Source of the DNA: Hymenobacter sp. PAMC 26628
Lineage (GTDB): Bacteria > Bacteroidota > Bacteroidia > Cytophagales > Hymenobacteraceae
DNA length: 64,000 nucleotides
NCBI RefSeq assembly: GCF_001562275.1
Contig: NZ_CP014304.1
Location: 1,178,001 to 1,242,000 of the forward strand
Direction of reading: 5' to 3'
In this document: piece by piece, positions 26,165-34,766 of the stretch
Layout: every line of letters starts with the position of its first letter
Numbering within the stretch: the stretch's first letter is position 1
Notes under the pieces: generated by a model
Database searches by the model: none
Told to the model about the DNA's origin: nothing
The model's input: only the letters and a program-made list of their open reading frames with translations
Program-made: the position numbers and the translations under genes

Positions 26165-26259
26165 GTTGGGGTGTTCAGGTTAAGTGGATATGTTGTCAAT
26201 AGAAAGCCGCCCTTAGGTAGCTATAGCTCCTTTTACAAGCAACGTACCAGCCCCATTTT

Positions 26260-26276
26260 GGTGACAGATTGTCACC
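26260..26276. promoter_or_regulatory. palindrome GGTGACA-GAT-TGTCACC upstream of dnaK
   Basis: Perfect 7-bp arms with a 3-bp spacer, 95 bases upstream of the dnaK start and 167 bases upstream of the divergent TPR gene. The shape fits a dimeric regulator site. No CIRCE element was seen. Regulator unknown. Confidence 0.45.
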
Positions 26277-26442
26277 GATTGGGCCCCAGCCGGCGCACTA
26301 TCCGCCGAGGTGGCCGAGTTTGGTTTGCCTAAGGAAAGCTTTCCTGACAGGTGTGCAGAGTGAATAATTCATCTATATTCTACTTTCGATGATTAGAAAG
26401 ACTGGGTAGCTTAAAGCATTAACAAATAGAACTAGAAAACAC

Positions 26443-26928
26443 ATGTCATCAAACGTACCCGTGGTAAAACAAGTGGCCTGGATTTCGGTCCTTCCCCAAG
26501 TTATCGTCATGATTTTGATTGGGCTAATTTGCTTCCTGAGTGGAGTAAAGACAGATAGTATAGTGCTTTACATGAGTGGGATTTATCTCGGGCTTGGCCT
26601 ACTGCTGCGCTACACTGTACCTAGCCACCACCGGAAAGGGATGCAGCTTGTTAAAAAACAAGATTATACCGGTGCAATTCCGCTTTTTGAAGCTAGCTAC
26701 GCATTTTTTACCAGAAAATCTTGGATAGATGAGTACCGATACGTGACTTTATTGAGTTCATCCAGAATGTGTTACCGCGAAATGGCTTTGTGTAACATTG
26801 CCTTTTGCTATAGTCAAACTGGTGAAGGACAAAGAGCTACTGAATACTATAATCAGACGATAATGGCATACCCTGAAAATGGTATAGCCCAGTCAGCGCT
26901 TCGCATGTTGAATTCGGTAGGTAAGTGA
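26443..26928 (+). CDS. small membrane protein with TPR-like C-terminus
   Basis: A 161-residue protein. Two hydrophobic helices (about residues 12-33 and 38-56) are followed by a cytoplasmic or periplasmic helical region: GMQLVKKQDYTGAIPLFEASYAFF and LCNIAFCYSQTGEGQRATEYYNQTI match tetratricopeptide spacing. Codon use is noticeably richer in A/T than the flanking genes, suggesting recent acquisition. Function unknown; TPRs suggest protein binding. Confidence 0.75.
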   Translation: MSSNVPVVKQVAWISVLPQVIVMILIGLICFLSGVKTDSIVLYMSGIYLGLGLLLRYTVPSHHRKGMQLVKKQDYTGAIPLFEASYAFFTRKSWIDEYRYVTLLSSSRMCYREMALCNIAFCYSQTGEGQRATEYYNQTIMAYPENGIAQSALRMLNSVGK

Positions 26929-26952
26929 GCACTCTGAGTGTATTTGAAGGTG

Positions 26953-27909
26953 CTACTCTGCTGATAAAAACCCGCTAACCTGCGCCTGCCAGGCGGCGGG
27001 GTAGCGGTGCCAGTAGGGCTCGTGGCCCGCGCCTACGAAATCATGCCGCTGCTTGGGGCCCCGGAGGTTGCGGAAAACGGCGTCGGTTTCGGCGCGGGTC
27101 ACGCGGGCGTCGGCGGTGCCCCACAGGAGCAGGGTGGGGGTGGCTACCTGCGCGGCGTAGCGCTCGGCGGAGAGGCCGGGGCCCCAAAAGCCGTTTTGCA
27201 GGCCGCCCCAGAACACCAGCAAATCGGCCAGGGGCCAAGCGGGCACGTGCAGGGCGGCGAAGCGGTTGCGGGCCGTTTGGCGGAGGCTGCCGAAGGGGCA
27301 TTCGAGCACGTTGGCCGCCGGGCGTACCCCTAATTCAGCCTCGGCCCGCAGGATGGCCACCGCGCCCATGCTCACGCCGTAGAGCACCAGGGGGCCCGGG
27401 CCGCCCGGCCGGGCCCCCAGCCAGCGCGCGGCGGCCGCTACGTCGGCGGCCTCGCGGTAGCCCACCGTCACGCGGCTGCCCGCCGAGCCGCCGCCCCCGG
27501 CAAAATCGACCAGCAGCACGGCGTAGCCCAGGCGGCGGAAAAAGGCAGCTTCGGTCGTCAGGTGCGATTTTTCGCTGGTGTAGCCGTGGAACAGCGCCAC
27601 CGTGCCGCGCGCCGGGCCCGCGGGCTGGCCGTACCAGGCGGCAAGCCGGCCATTGGGGCTCTCAAAAAACACGCTTTGGTAGGGAAACGCCGGCGGCGCA
27701 CCGGTGACGGGCCGTGGATTGCTAACGCCGGTCAGCACCAGGCCCAGCTTGGCAGCGGCCGACAGCTGCTCAGGTGACTTCGTGCGGGGCCCCGCGCTGG
27801 CGCTGAAGTGCGTGAGCCGCCAGGCGTGCAAGAAAACGACAACGTTTGCCAGCCCAAACAGCACGAGGCCGGTATTTAACAGGCAACGCAATAAGCGCTT
27901 GCTTGACAT
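26953..27909 (-). CDS. alpha/beta hydrolase, membrane-anchored
   Basis: A 318-residue protein with an N-terminal hydrophobic helix (LLNTGLVLFGLANVVVFLHAW). The hydrolase core has VALFHGYTSEKSH (oxyanion loop), the nucleophile elbow GVSMG (Ser in the middle), TPTLLLWGTADARV (acidic residue) and the late VGAGHEPYW (His). The set of Ser-Asp-His is complete. It resembles the BAAT/AXE-type cephalosporin deacetylase-like hydrolases; substrate unknown. The gene sits just upstream of, and is antiparallel to, the TPR gene; rluE-like gene follows upstream on the same strand 12 bases away. Confidence 0.9.
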   Translation of the reverse strand: MSSKRLLRCLLNTGLVLFGLANVVVFLHAWRLTHFSASAGPRTKSPEQLSAAAKLGLVLTGVSNPRPVTGAPPAFPYQSVFFESPNGRLAAWYGQPAGPARGTVALFHGYTSEKSHLTTEAAFFRRLGYAVLLVDFAGGGGSAGSRVTVGYREAADVAAAARWLGARPGGPGPLVLYGVSMGAVAILRAEAELGVRPAANVLECPFGSLRQTARNRFAALHVPAWPLADLLVFWGGLQNGFWGPGLSAERYAAQVATPTLLLWGTADARVTRAETDAVFRNLRGPKQRHDFVGAGHEPYWHRYPAAWQAQVSGFLSAE

Positions 27910-27921
27910 AACGCCGGGGCC

Positions 27922-28578
27922 CTAGCGCGGGCGGCGCGTAGGAGGTGCCGCTGGGGCCCCAGGCGTGGGTTTCACGGCTACCTGGCGGTTGGCTGGGAGC
28001 TTGGTGGCCGAGAACTTGGCCTTAAGCTTGCGCGACTCTTCGGGCGTGAGCTCGCGCCACTGGCCGGGGGCCAGCTCGCCGAGGTCCAGCTCGTCGATGC
28101 GGGCGCGGACGAGGCGCAGGCAGGGCAGGCCCACGGCGGCGCACATCTTGCGCACCTGGCGGTTCATGCCCTGCGAAATGCGGATTTCGAGCCAGGTGGT
28201 GGGGATGCTGGCGCGGTAGCGGATGGGCGTGCTGCGGGACCATAGGCCCTCGGGCTCGGGCATGTCGGTGGCCTGGGCGGGGGCGGTGCGGCCTTCCTTG
28301 ATGACCACGCCGCGGCGCAGCTTTTCGAGGGCCTCGGTGGTCACCTCGCCTTCTACCTGGGCCCAGTAAGTTTTGAACACCTTGTAGCGCGGGTCGCTGA
28401 GGCGGTGCTGGAGGGCCTTATCGTCGGTGAGCAGCAGCAGGCCTTCGGAGTCAAAATCGAGCCGGCCGACGGGGTAGATGTGCGGCACGGGCACAAAATC
28501 CTTGAGCGTGGCCCGGCCGGCCTCGTCGGTGAACTGGGTGAGGACTTCGTAGGGCTTGTTGAGGAGAATGTAGCGCAT
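27922..28578 (-). CDS. 23S rRNA pseudouridine synthase, RluE-like (RsuA family)
   Basis: A 218-residue enzyme lacking the N-terminal S4 domain, like RluE. MRYILLNKPYEVLTQFTD, the catalytic-Asp motif VGRLDFDSEGLLLLTDD, RYKVFKTYWAQVEGE and ISQGMNRQVRKMCAAVGLPCLRLVR are all characteristic. E. coli RluE makes pseudouridine 2457 of 23S rRNA; the same target is likely but unproven. A basic Pro/Arg tail of about 25 residues follows the domain. It ends 12 bases before the alpha/beta hydrolase gene and is probably co-transcribed with it. Confidence 0.93.
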   Translation of the reverse strand: MRYILLNKPYEVLTQFTDEAGRATLKDFVPVPHIYPVGRLDFDSEGLLLLTDDKALQHRLSDPRYKVFKTYWAQVEGEVTTEALEKLRRGVVIKEGRTAPAQATDMPEPEGLWSRSTPIRYRASIPTTWLEIRISQGMNRQVRKMCAAVGLPCLRLVRARIDELDLGELAPGQWRELTPEESRKLKAKFSATKLPANRQVAVKPTPGAPAAPPTRRPR

Positions 28579-28624
28579 AAGCTGGGGGCCCTGGCGTAAA
28601 AGCCGTCTAGGGGATCATCAGAAC

Positions 28625-28711
28625 GTCATGCTGAACGCAGCCGAAGCATCTCTCCCGCTGAGTGATTATTTACTTGCGCGGGAGAGATGCTTCGGCTGCG
28701 CTCAGCATGAC
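28625..28711. repeat. GAAGCATC hairpin repeat, copy A
   Basis: Arms 28625-28658 and 28678-28711, 34 bp with one mismatch, 19-base loop. Each arm starts GTCATGCTGA and contains GCCGAAGCATCTCTCCCGC. Lies between the MBL hydrolase and the RluE-like gene. Confidence 0.85.
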
Positions 28712-28760
28712 ATTCGATTTTGAATTTCCAGACTTCCAAAACTGTACTTCTGTAGCTGCC

Positions 28761-29945
28761 TTAGCGCCACCACGGCGCGGCGGGCAGCGGCCCGGGGCCC
28801 AAAGTTACGGGCTCGCCGAGGCGCGGCGTGGTGAGGGGCTGGCCGAGGCGGGCGGCCTCGGCGCTGGCGCGCGTCACGGATTCGTTCCAGGGGTGGTTGG
28901 CCTCGGTGAAGGCGCCCCAGTGCACGGGTAGCATGGCGGCGGCGCGCACGTCGCGGGCGGCCTGCACGCTCTGCTCGGGCCGCATGTGGATTTCGGCCCA
29001 CTGCCGGTCGTACTGCCCGCACTCCACCAGCGCCAAATCGAATGGCCCGTACTGGGCCCCGATGGCGGCAAAGTGGGGCCCGTAGCCGCCGTCGCCGGTG
29101 TAAAAAATGCGCTTCGTGGGGCCCTGCATCACCCACGAGCACCATAACGTAGAATTGCGGTTGGTGAGGCCGCGGCCCGAGAAGTGGCGGCTCGGCGTGC
29201 AGCGCAGCGTGATGCCGGCCACCCGGGCGCTGTCGCCCCAGTTCATTTCGGTGATGCGGGCCGCGGGCACGCCCCAGGCCCGCAGGTGGGCCCCGATGCC
29301 CAACGGCACGTAGAAATGCCCCACTTTGTCCTTGATTTTGCGGATGGTTTGGTAGTCAAGGTGGTCGTAGTGGTCGTGCGAAATGAGCACGGCGGCAATG
29401 GGCGGCAGCTGCTCGGGCGCGATGGCCAGGCGCGAGTTGTAGCGCTTGGGCGTAACCAGGGCCAGGGGCCCCATTTCTACGCTCAGCATGGGGTCGAGCA
29501 GAATGTTTTGGCCGGCCATTTCCACCAGGCTTGCCGAGTGCCCAAACCAGGTCACGCGCACCAGCTCCGGCGATTTCTGCACGATGGTGAGTGAGTCGAG
29601 TGGCTGCGTGGGCAGGGGCCCCGGCGGCTCGGTGTTGGGGCTTTTACGGAAAATAAAATTCCAGAGCACCGACCCCATGTTGCCTTCCGTCAGCTGTTTC
29701 GTGGGCAGCAGGTTCTTGAATTCGCCGCCCGCGTAGTGGCCCGATTGCGCAAAGCGCTGCCGGTCGGCCTTGGTGGGCGTGCCGCCCAGCTGTGGGCTGA
29801 GGCCGGTGAAGGCCACCGCCGCCAGCAATAGGGCCCCGAGGATGCCGCCAGTCGTCAAGAGAAAGGTTTTAAAGGGTGAATGGCGGATGTCTCGCGCCGG
29901 GGGATATTTATATTTAATAGACACTAGAACCGTGTAGAACGTCAT
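28761..29945 (-). CDS. MBL-fold metal-dependent hydrolase (UlaG/NAPE-PLD-like)
   Basis: A 394-residue protein. A hydrophobic helix near residues 26-46 (FLLTTGGILGALLLAAVAF) anchors it. The metallo-beta-lactamase core shows VTWFGHSASLVEMAGQNILLDP, the metal motif SHDHYDHLD, FYTGDGGYG and the late MLPVHWGAF. It resembles the UlaG / N-acyl-phosphatidylethanolamine phospholipase D group. ATG at 29945 is the only start before the membrane helix, and it falls in the left arm of repeat copy B. Substrate unknown. Confidence 0.9.
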   Translation of the reverse strand: MTFYTVLVSIKYKYPPARDIRHSPFKTFLLTTGGILGALLLAAVAFTGLSPQLGGTPTKADRQRFAQSGHYAGGEFKNLLPTKQLTEGNMGSVLWNFIFRKSPNTEPPGPLPTQPLDSLTIVQKSPELVRVTWFGHSASLVEMAGQNILLDPMLSVEMGPLALVTPKRYNSRLAIAPEQLPPIAAVLISHDHYDHLDYQTIRKIKDKVGHFYVPLGIGAHLRAWGVPAARITEMNWGDSARVAGITLRCTPSRHFSGRGLTNRNSTLWCSWVMQGPTKRIFYTGDGGYGPHFAAIGAQYGPFDLALVECGQYDRQWAEIHMRPEQSVQAARDVRAAAMLPVHWGAFTEANHPWNESVTRASAEAARLGQPLTTPRLGEPVTLGPGPLPAAPWWR

Positions 29946-30051
29946 GCTCATCTGGCGTCCGCGCAGCCGAAGCATCGCTACTGCTCCACTATTCTATGAT
30001 TACTACTGCGGGAGAGATGCTTCGGCTGCGCGGACGCCAGATGAGCATGAC
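29941..30051. repeat. GAAGCATC hairpin repeat, copy B
   Basis: Arms 29941-29976 and 30016-30051 are a perfect 36-bp inverted repeat with a 39-base loop. It begins GTCATGCTCATCTGGCG and shares GCAGCCGAAGCATC with copy A. Confidence 0.88.
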
Positions 30052-30065
30052 CGCCTAACAAATTA

Positions 30066-30749
30066 TTAGGCAGCCTCGTTTTTAACTGATTCCCGGGCCA
30101 ACGCCACGATGTCGGGTACTTCGAGTACGGGCTTGGGGGCCCCACCGCTGGCGGCGTCAATCATGGCCCGGCCTACTTCCTGCATGGTGCTGACGTAGGC
30201 CGGGGCCAGCCGGCGCACCAGCGGGTAGAGCCAGGCAATTAGGCCGTACCATTTCAGCACGTTGCGCTGGCCGAGTGTCACCTGCATAAAGCCCGGCCGG
30301 AACATGTAGGCCCGCCGGAAGGGCAGGGCCAGCAGCTCGTTCTCGGTGCGGTCCTTCACACGCGCCCAGTGCTGGCCGCTTTGCGCGGTGCTGTCGGTGC
30401 CGGCGCCCGATACGTAGATGAACGTCAGGGCCGGGTTGAGGCGCGCCAGGGTGCGGGCAAAATCCAACGTTAGGTCGTGGGTGATGCGCTCGTATTCTTC
30501 CTTTGACACCCCTACCGCCGAAATGCCGGCGCAGAAAAAACAGGCGTCGTAGCCCATGAGCTGGCTTTCGATGGGGCCCAAGTCCTGCAAGTTGGCGTGC
30601 AGCAGCTCGGTCATTTTGGGGTGGCTGCGGCCGCTGGGCCGGCGGCTGAGCACCAGCACGTGCGCCACGGCGGGGTTTTCCAGGCATTCGAGCAGGACGC
30701 CCTCGCCCACCATCCCGGTAGCGCCGGTGAGGATGACTCGTAGTTTCAT
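30066..30749 (-). CDS. NAD(P)-binding epimerase/dehydratase-like protein
   Basis: A 227-residue Rossmann protein of the atypical SDR type. MKLRVILTGATGMVGEGVLLECLE holds the TGxxGxxG nucleotide motif. CFFCAGISAVGVSKEEYERI and LTFIYVSGAGTDSTAQSG follow, with Ser at the catalytic position; a canonical YxxxK is not evident (the region reads HWARVKDRTEN), so it may be a non-catalytic or divergent member. Substrate unknown. ATG at 30749 gives the clean Rossmann start. Lies between repeat copies B and C. Confidence 0.86.
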   Translation of the reverse strand: MKLRVILTGATGMVGEGVLLECLENPAVAHVLVLSRRPSGRSHPKMTELLHANLQDLGPIESQLMGYDACFFCAGISAVGVSKEEYERITHDLTLDFARTLARLNPALTFIYVSGAGTDSTAQSGQHWARVKDRTENELLALPFRRAYMFRPGFMQVTLGQRNVLKWYGLIAWLYPLVRRLAPAYVSTMQEVGRAMIDAASGGAPKPVLEVPDIVALARESVKNEAA

Positions 30750-30818
30750 GGCAATGAGAAAAGGTGTTGGCAGCACAGACGCAGAAGTGGTGCTTCTGCT
30801 TTACGACTATTTCACAAA

Positions 30819-30916
30819 AGGCCGTCATGCAGAGCGTAGCGAAGCATCTTTCCGGCGCAACTAATCATGATTATTGCCGCAAGAAAGATGCTTCGCTGCG
30901 CTCTGCATGACGGCCT
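30819..30916. repeat. GAAGCATC hairpin repeat, copy C
   Basis: Arms 30819-30852 and 30883-30916, 34 bp with one mismatch, 30-base loop. Outer sequence AGGCCGTCATGCAGAGCG; shares GAAGCATCTTTC with the family. Confidence 0.85.
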
Positions 30917-30952
30917 AAAATCAGGAAACGCCTGACCCTTCCACCCACCCAC

Positions 30953-33040
30953 CTACACGCTGCCCGAGTACTTGCGCACGGCCCATTCGGCCGTTACGAA
31001 GGCCAAGAGCAGAAAGAAAATCCACTTCTGGTCAATCAGGTTTTTTAGGTCTTCTTCGCTGGAAATGATGGGTTTGTAATTGGCCTTCAGCAAGTCCTGG
31101 GTGAGTTGCGCGAGCTGCGCGGGGTAGTAGAGGCGCTGGCCGCTGCGGCGGGCCAGCTGGGCCAGCAGGTTGGGGTTGGCCTTGGATTCGAGGGCTTCGA
31201 GGGGCTGGTTTTGCACGAGCAGCTCACCGGCGTCTTGCTGGGCCTGGCCGCCGAGGGTGGCGCGGGCCTGGTAGCGGTAGCGGCCGGCGGGCAGGGCCCC
31301 CAGGTGGAGCGGGGCCCCGTCGGCGCCGTTGCTGAAGGAGAAGCGGCGCACGCGTTGGCTGTCGCTGGTGAGGGTGAGGTCAATTTTCTGGTCGTAAATG
31401 CGCTCAAACACCGCGTTGTAGGTTTCGGCGGCCAGCGTCACGGCGTCCTGGGTGCCGAAGGCGTCTTGGGTGGGGTAGGCGTCGAGGCGCTTTTTGCGGG
31501 CGTTTTGGGTGAGCAGCTGGACGGTGCGCACTATTAGGCGGTCGTAGGCTTCGGGGCGGTCGTCGTGGGCCACGGCTTCGCTCAGGCGCCACTGCCAGCC
31601 GCCGTCGGTGAGCAGGGTGGCCCGGCGGGCGCCGGCGGGGCCCCCAAATACCAGCAGCGGCCGCTGGGTGGCCACGCGGCCCACCTGCTGCCAGAGCGCG
31701 GCTTCGGCGCCGGGGCCCAGGCGCAGGTCGGCGAAGGGCACGGCCACGGGCGGGTACTGGGCGAAGCGCTGGGCCGCTTCCGCGTCGAGGGCGAAGCGCG
31801 TGAAGCCGGGGTTGGGCAGGGGCGTCACGGCGTCGGTTTGGGCCCCGCGGGGCTGGATGGCGAGGCCCGTGCCGAGCCGGTTGTAGGCCGCCAGGTCCGA
31901 CTGGGCCCCCACCACGTAGAGCGCCGGCACGCCCTTGGCCTGCACCTGGGCCAGAATGTCGGCCCCCAGCCCGCCCTGGGCCGGGATTTGGTGCAGGATG
32001 GCCACGTCGAAATCGGCCCCGGGCTTGAGCGGGGCCACGCCGGGCACGGCCAGCGTCAGGTCGAAGTTGTCGTTGGTTTGCAGCGCGGCGCGCAGGGCCT
32101 TGAGGTCGGGGTGGGGGGCGGCGCCGGCCAGGAGCACGCGCAGCTTGCCCTTCACCACTTCCACAAAGGCCGGGCGGGCGTTGTTGAGGGCCGTGAACTC
32201 GCCGGGCTGGGGCACCACGCGCACCTCGTAGCGGCGCTTGCCGGGCGCGGGAGCCGTAATCTGGAAAGCCACTTTCACACGCCGCCGCCCGGCGGGCAGG
32301 GCCACGCGGCGGGTTTCGAGCACCCGGGGCCCCTCGCGCAGCTCCACGGTGGCCGTGCCGCCGGCGTAGCCCTCAAAGGCCAGCTCGGCCTCCAGCGGAA
32401 ACCGGTTGCCGCTGAACGCCACCCGGTTGTAGGCCAGGTCCGTCAGGCGCAAATCCTTTTTGGGTACGGTGTCGCCCACGGCCACGGCGTAAATCGGAAA
32501 CGTGTAGTCGGCGGTGGCGGGGCCCCGGCCCTGGTTGGCGATGCCGTCGCTGAGCAGCACCACGGCGGCCAGGTTGCGGCCGTCGTAGGCGGCGCGGGTG
32601 CCGGCCAGCAGCTGGTCGAGGTCGGTGCTGGCGGCGGTGAAGCGCAGCGAATCGGGCCCCGGCGTGCGGCCGGGCGTCAGGGCCCGGGTTTCCACGGCGA
32701 AGCCCTTGCTGCGCAGCGTGGCGGCCAACTGGGCCAAGCCGGCGGTGGCCTGCCCCAGCACGGGCTTGGGCGTGAATAACTCCACCGATTGCGAGTTGTC
32801 GACGGCCAGCACCACGGTGGGTTTTTCGGTGCGCGTAGTGGCGGTGGTGAGCAGGGGCCCCAGTAGCAGGAAGCACAACGCGCTGACTACCAAGAAGCGC
32901 AACGCGGCCAGCGCGTAGTTCAGGCGGGGCCCCCAGGGAGCCCGGGCCGAATACTGGAGGGCGGCGTAACCCGCGCCCACCAACAGGCACAGTGGGATAA
33001 ACCAGGCGGAATATTGGGTCGTGAGCAAAAGCAGCGGCAA
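30953..33040 (-). CDS. membrane protein with von Willebrand A-like domain (BatA-like)
   Basis: A 695-residue protein. Two hydrophobic helices at the N-terminus (residues about 13-30 and 42-65) and one at the very C-terminus (WIFFLLLAFVTAEWAV) place a large domain outside the membrane. PTVVLAVDNSQSV is a MIDAS-like DxSxS motif (D-N-S-Q-S), and AAVVLLSDGIANQG is the second MIDAS strand, as in VWA domains of Bat proteins. Later parts look like Ig-type and GATase-like folds. Start codon is TTG at 33040; no ATG lies upstream in frame. Possibly an aerotolerance or envelope stress protein; inferred. Confidence 0.82.
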   Translation of the reverse strand: MPLLLLTTQYSAWFIPLCLLVGAGYAALQYSARAPWGPRLNYALAALRFLVVSALCFLLLGPLLTTATTRTEKPTVVLAVDNSQSVELFTPKPVLGQATAGLAQLAATLRSKGFAVETRALTPGRTPGPDSLRFTAASTDLDQLLAGTRAAYDGRNLAAVVLLSDGIANQGRGPATADYTFPIYAVAVGDTVPKKDLRLTDLAYNRVAFSGNRFPLEAELAFEGYAGGTATVELREGPRVLETRRVALPAGRRRVKVAFQITAPAPGKRRYEVRVVPQPGEFTALNNARPAFVEVVKGKLRVLLAGAAPHPDLKALRAALQTNDNFDLTLAVPGVAPLKPGADFDVAILHQIPAQGGLGADILAQVQAKGVPALYVVGAQSDLAAYNRLGTGLAIQPRGAQTDAVTPLPNPGFTRFALDAEAAQRFAQYPPVAVPFADLRLGPGAEAALWQQVGRVATQRPLLVFGGPAGARRATLLTDGGWQWRLSEAVAHDDRPEAYDRLIVRTVQLLTQNARKKRLDAYPTQDAFGTQDAVTLAAETYNAVFERIYDQKIDLTLTSDSQRVRRFSFSNGADGAPLHLGALPAGRYRYQARATLGGQAQQDAGELLVQNQPLEALESKANPNLLAQLARRSGQRLYYPAQLAQLTQDLLKANYKPIISSEEDLKNLIDQKWIFFLLLAFVTAEWAVRKYSGSV

Positions 33041-33157
33041 AAAAGAGGGCCCCGGGGCGGACTACAAAACGCGGCCCGTAGCAAAAATAGTCCCGCCGCG
33101 GGCCCGAGCGCCGGCCGTTGGGGCCCCGGTGGCAGGGGCTGCGCCCCGCCGCCCCAA

Positions 33158-33165
33158 TATCTTTG
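33158..33165 (+). promoter_or_regulatory. -7 box for the HAD phosphatase gene
   Basis: TATCTTTG, exact TAnnTTTG, 24 bases upstream of the ATG at 33190. Confidence 0.55.
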
Positions 33166-33189
33166 CCCGCAACTACCGTAAGCGGCCCC

Positions 33190-33855
33190 ATGATTCAAAC
33201 CGTGATTTTCGACATGGACGGCGTCCTCATCGACACCGAACCCATCCACCGCCACGCTTTTTTTACCCAGTTCGCCGAGCTGGGCATCACCGTTTCGGAC
33301 GCCGAATACGCCTCGTTTCTGGGCTCGTCCACGCGCAACGTGTTCCAAAAACTCAAGCAGCAGTTCGGCCTTCCGCAAGACGTAGAAGCGCTGCTGATGC
33401 GCAAGCGCGAACTGTTCAACCAAGCCTTCGACACTGATCCGAACCTCGATTTGCTCGACAATGTGCGTGTGCTGCTCGACGACCTACGGGCCCACCAAGT
33501 GCCGCTGGTGGTGGCTTCGTCGGCCTCCAAGGCCACCATCGGGCGGGTGTTTGCGCGCTTTGGCCTGGGGCCCTACTTCGGGCACATCGTTAGCGGCGAA
33601 GACTTTGCGCAGTCCAAACCCCACCCCGCCATCTTCCAGCACGCCGCCGCCCTGGCCGGCACGCCGGTGTCGGAGTGCGTCGTCATCGAGGACTCGGCCA
33701 ACGGCGTGGCGGCGGCCAAAGCGGCCGGCATCTACTGCATCGGCTACGCCAGCCCGCATTCGGCCGGCCAAGACTTGCACCAGGCGGATATAGTTATCCA
33801 GCACTTCGCCGAGCTGTCGGCGGCGAAGATTCGCGCCATCCAAGCAGGACAATGA
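33190..33855 (+). CDS. HAD-superfamily phosphatase (beta-phosphoglucomutase-like)
   Basis: A 221-residue protein. HAD motif I is FDMDGVLIDTEP (nucleophile Asp9), motif II VVASSASKA, then the Lys in SKPHPAIFQHAA and motif IV VIEDSANGVAAAKAAG. A helical cap lies between motifs I and II. The sequence is typical of the DhaK/beta-PGM-like subgroup that dephosphorylates or isomerises sugar phosphates; specificity unknown. ATG at 33190 was chosen because the upstream extension (from 33118) is not HAD-like and contains the promoter box. Confidence 0.92.
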   Translation: MIQTVIFDMDGVLIDTEPIHRHAFFTQFAELGITVSDAEYASFLGSSTRNVFQKLKQQFGLPQDVEALLMRKRELFNQAFDTDPNLDLLDNVRVLLDDLRAHQVPLVVASSASKATIGRVFARFGLGPYFGHIVSGEDFAQSKPHPAIFQHAAALAGTPVSECVVIEDSANGVAAAKAAGIYCIGYASPHSAGQDLHQADIVIQHFAELSAAKIRAIQAGQ

Positions 33856-34063
33856 ATGGGATTAAATGCTTCGTGAGTGGGCCAAGCAGATTCTGTGCAA
33901 GAGCTTGTTTTATCATTGATATACAGTATTTTGATTAGTATTAAAGTTGAAACTTAGTTCTTGCTTTGTACAATTGCTGCATCCAATTAAGCAACTTGCC
34001 AAGCTTTGTCTTGGATGGGCTTGAGGATTTTGTTTGTCTTTCTCAATTCTTTGCTTACCTTTG
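33856..34063 (+). promoter_or_regulatory. AT-rich spacer with a strong promoter at its end
   Basis: No gene seen. Composition is sharply more A/T-rich than upstream. TTTG at 34033-34036 and TACCTTTG at 34056-34063 are spaced by 19 bases, the best full -33/-7 match in the window; it should drive the gene at 34093. Confidence 0.6.
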
Positions 34064-34092
34064 ATCCAAGGCAGTGCTCAAGGCAAACGAAT

Positions 34093-34728
34093 ATGAATCA
34101 TCATCCAAGTATTTTTGATTTACCTCCGGAAGATCAAACGGAATTATTGGGTGCTTTGCGTCAAAAATTAGCTGATGCTGAAAAAGAAGATGACGCATTG
34201 GCGCAAGAGGCTTCTCGCTTGGAACTACTCCGTATACCAATTGCTGAAAAGATTGAGAAATATAAACTCTTTCTTAGCCATTTGCCCAATAACGATGTGA
34301 GTTTTTCCGACTCTACTAAAGTGCCTGTTGATGTTAAACAACCTGCGCTGACACCTTCAGTGTCATCTGTATCAACAGAAGAACGGTATAATAGAAAGGC
34401 TTTACAGCCTGACAAATTATTGTTTATACTGCGTCATCCCGAAATTTACAACCAGGTAACTTTTGTTGGTGCACAGAGCATTGTTAATGCTCTATTGCAA
34501 GAAGAACCAGAACTGAAAAACGTAAGTAATGCGACTATGATGAGGCGTATTGGGCCCGCGGTATCACGCTTGGCTCAAGACGGCAAGATTGTCAAAAGGG
34601 TCGAAAATGGGCGTCCTTCCCGTATACATTATTTAAGTCCGGATTGGTTTGATAACGATAAATTAAAGCCCGAATACCAAGCAAAATTGTCACAATTAGA
34701 TTTGGTTACCCAATCGTCAAGGTCTTGA
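34093..34728 (+). CDS. unknown protein: coiled coil plus winged-helix-like domain
   Basis: A 211-residue protein with A/T-rich codons unlike its neighbours, suggesting acquisition. Residues 20-65 (ELLGALRQKLADAEKEDDALAQEASRLELL) should form a coiled coil. After a Ser/Thr-rich linker, residues 105-180 (SIVNALLQEEPELKNVSNATMMRRIGPAVSRLAQDGKIVKR then PSRIHYL) have the helix-turn-helix plus wing pattern of a DNA-binding domain. I do not recognise the family. ATG at 34093 lies 29 bases after a strong promoter. It could regulate the structured element that follows. Confidence 0.7.
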   Translation: MNHHPSIFDLPPEDQTELLGALRQKLADAEKEDDALAQEASRLELLRIPIAEKIEKYKLFLSHLPNNDVSFSDSTKVPVDVKQPALTPSVSSVSTEERYNRKALQPDKLLFILRHPEIYNQVTFVGAQSIVNALLQEEPELKNVSNATMMRRIGPAVSRLAQDGKIVKRVENGRPSRIHYLSPDWFDNDKLKPEYQAKLSQLDLVTQSSRS

Positions 34729-34731
34729 AAC

Positions 34732-34766
34732 AAAAAAACGACCAGCAACTCGAAAGCTACTGGTCG
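34732..34766 (-). terminator. minus-strand Rho-independent terminator
   Basis: CGACCAG pairs with CTGGTCG across 14 bases; on the minus strand a run of seven T follows. No minus-strand gene precedes it, so it would end an RNA made from about 34990 downward. Confidence 0.65.

Noticed and set aside
26165..26442. TTGACA-like hexamer before dnaK as a sigma-70 promoter
   Set aside because: Bacteroidota promoters do not follow TTGACA/TATAAT; no supporting -7 box.
31565..32779. 404-residue plus-strand frame in the VWA gene
   Set aside because: Shadow of the minus-strand gene, no recognisable features.
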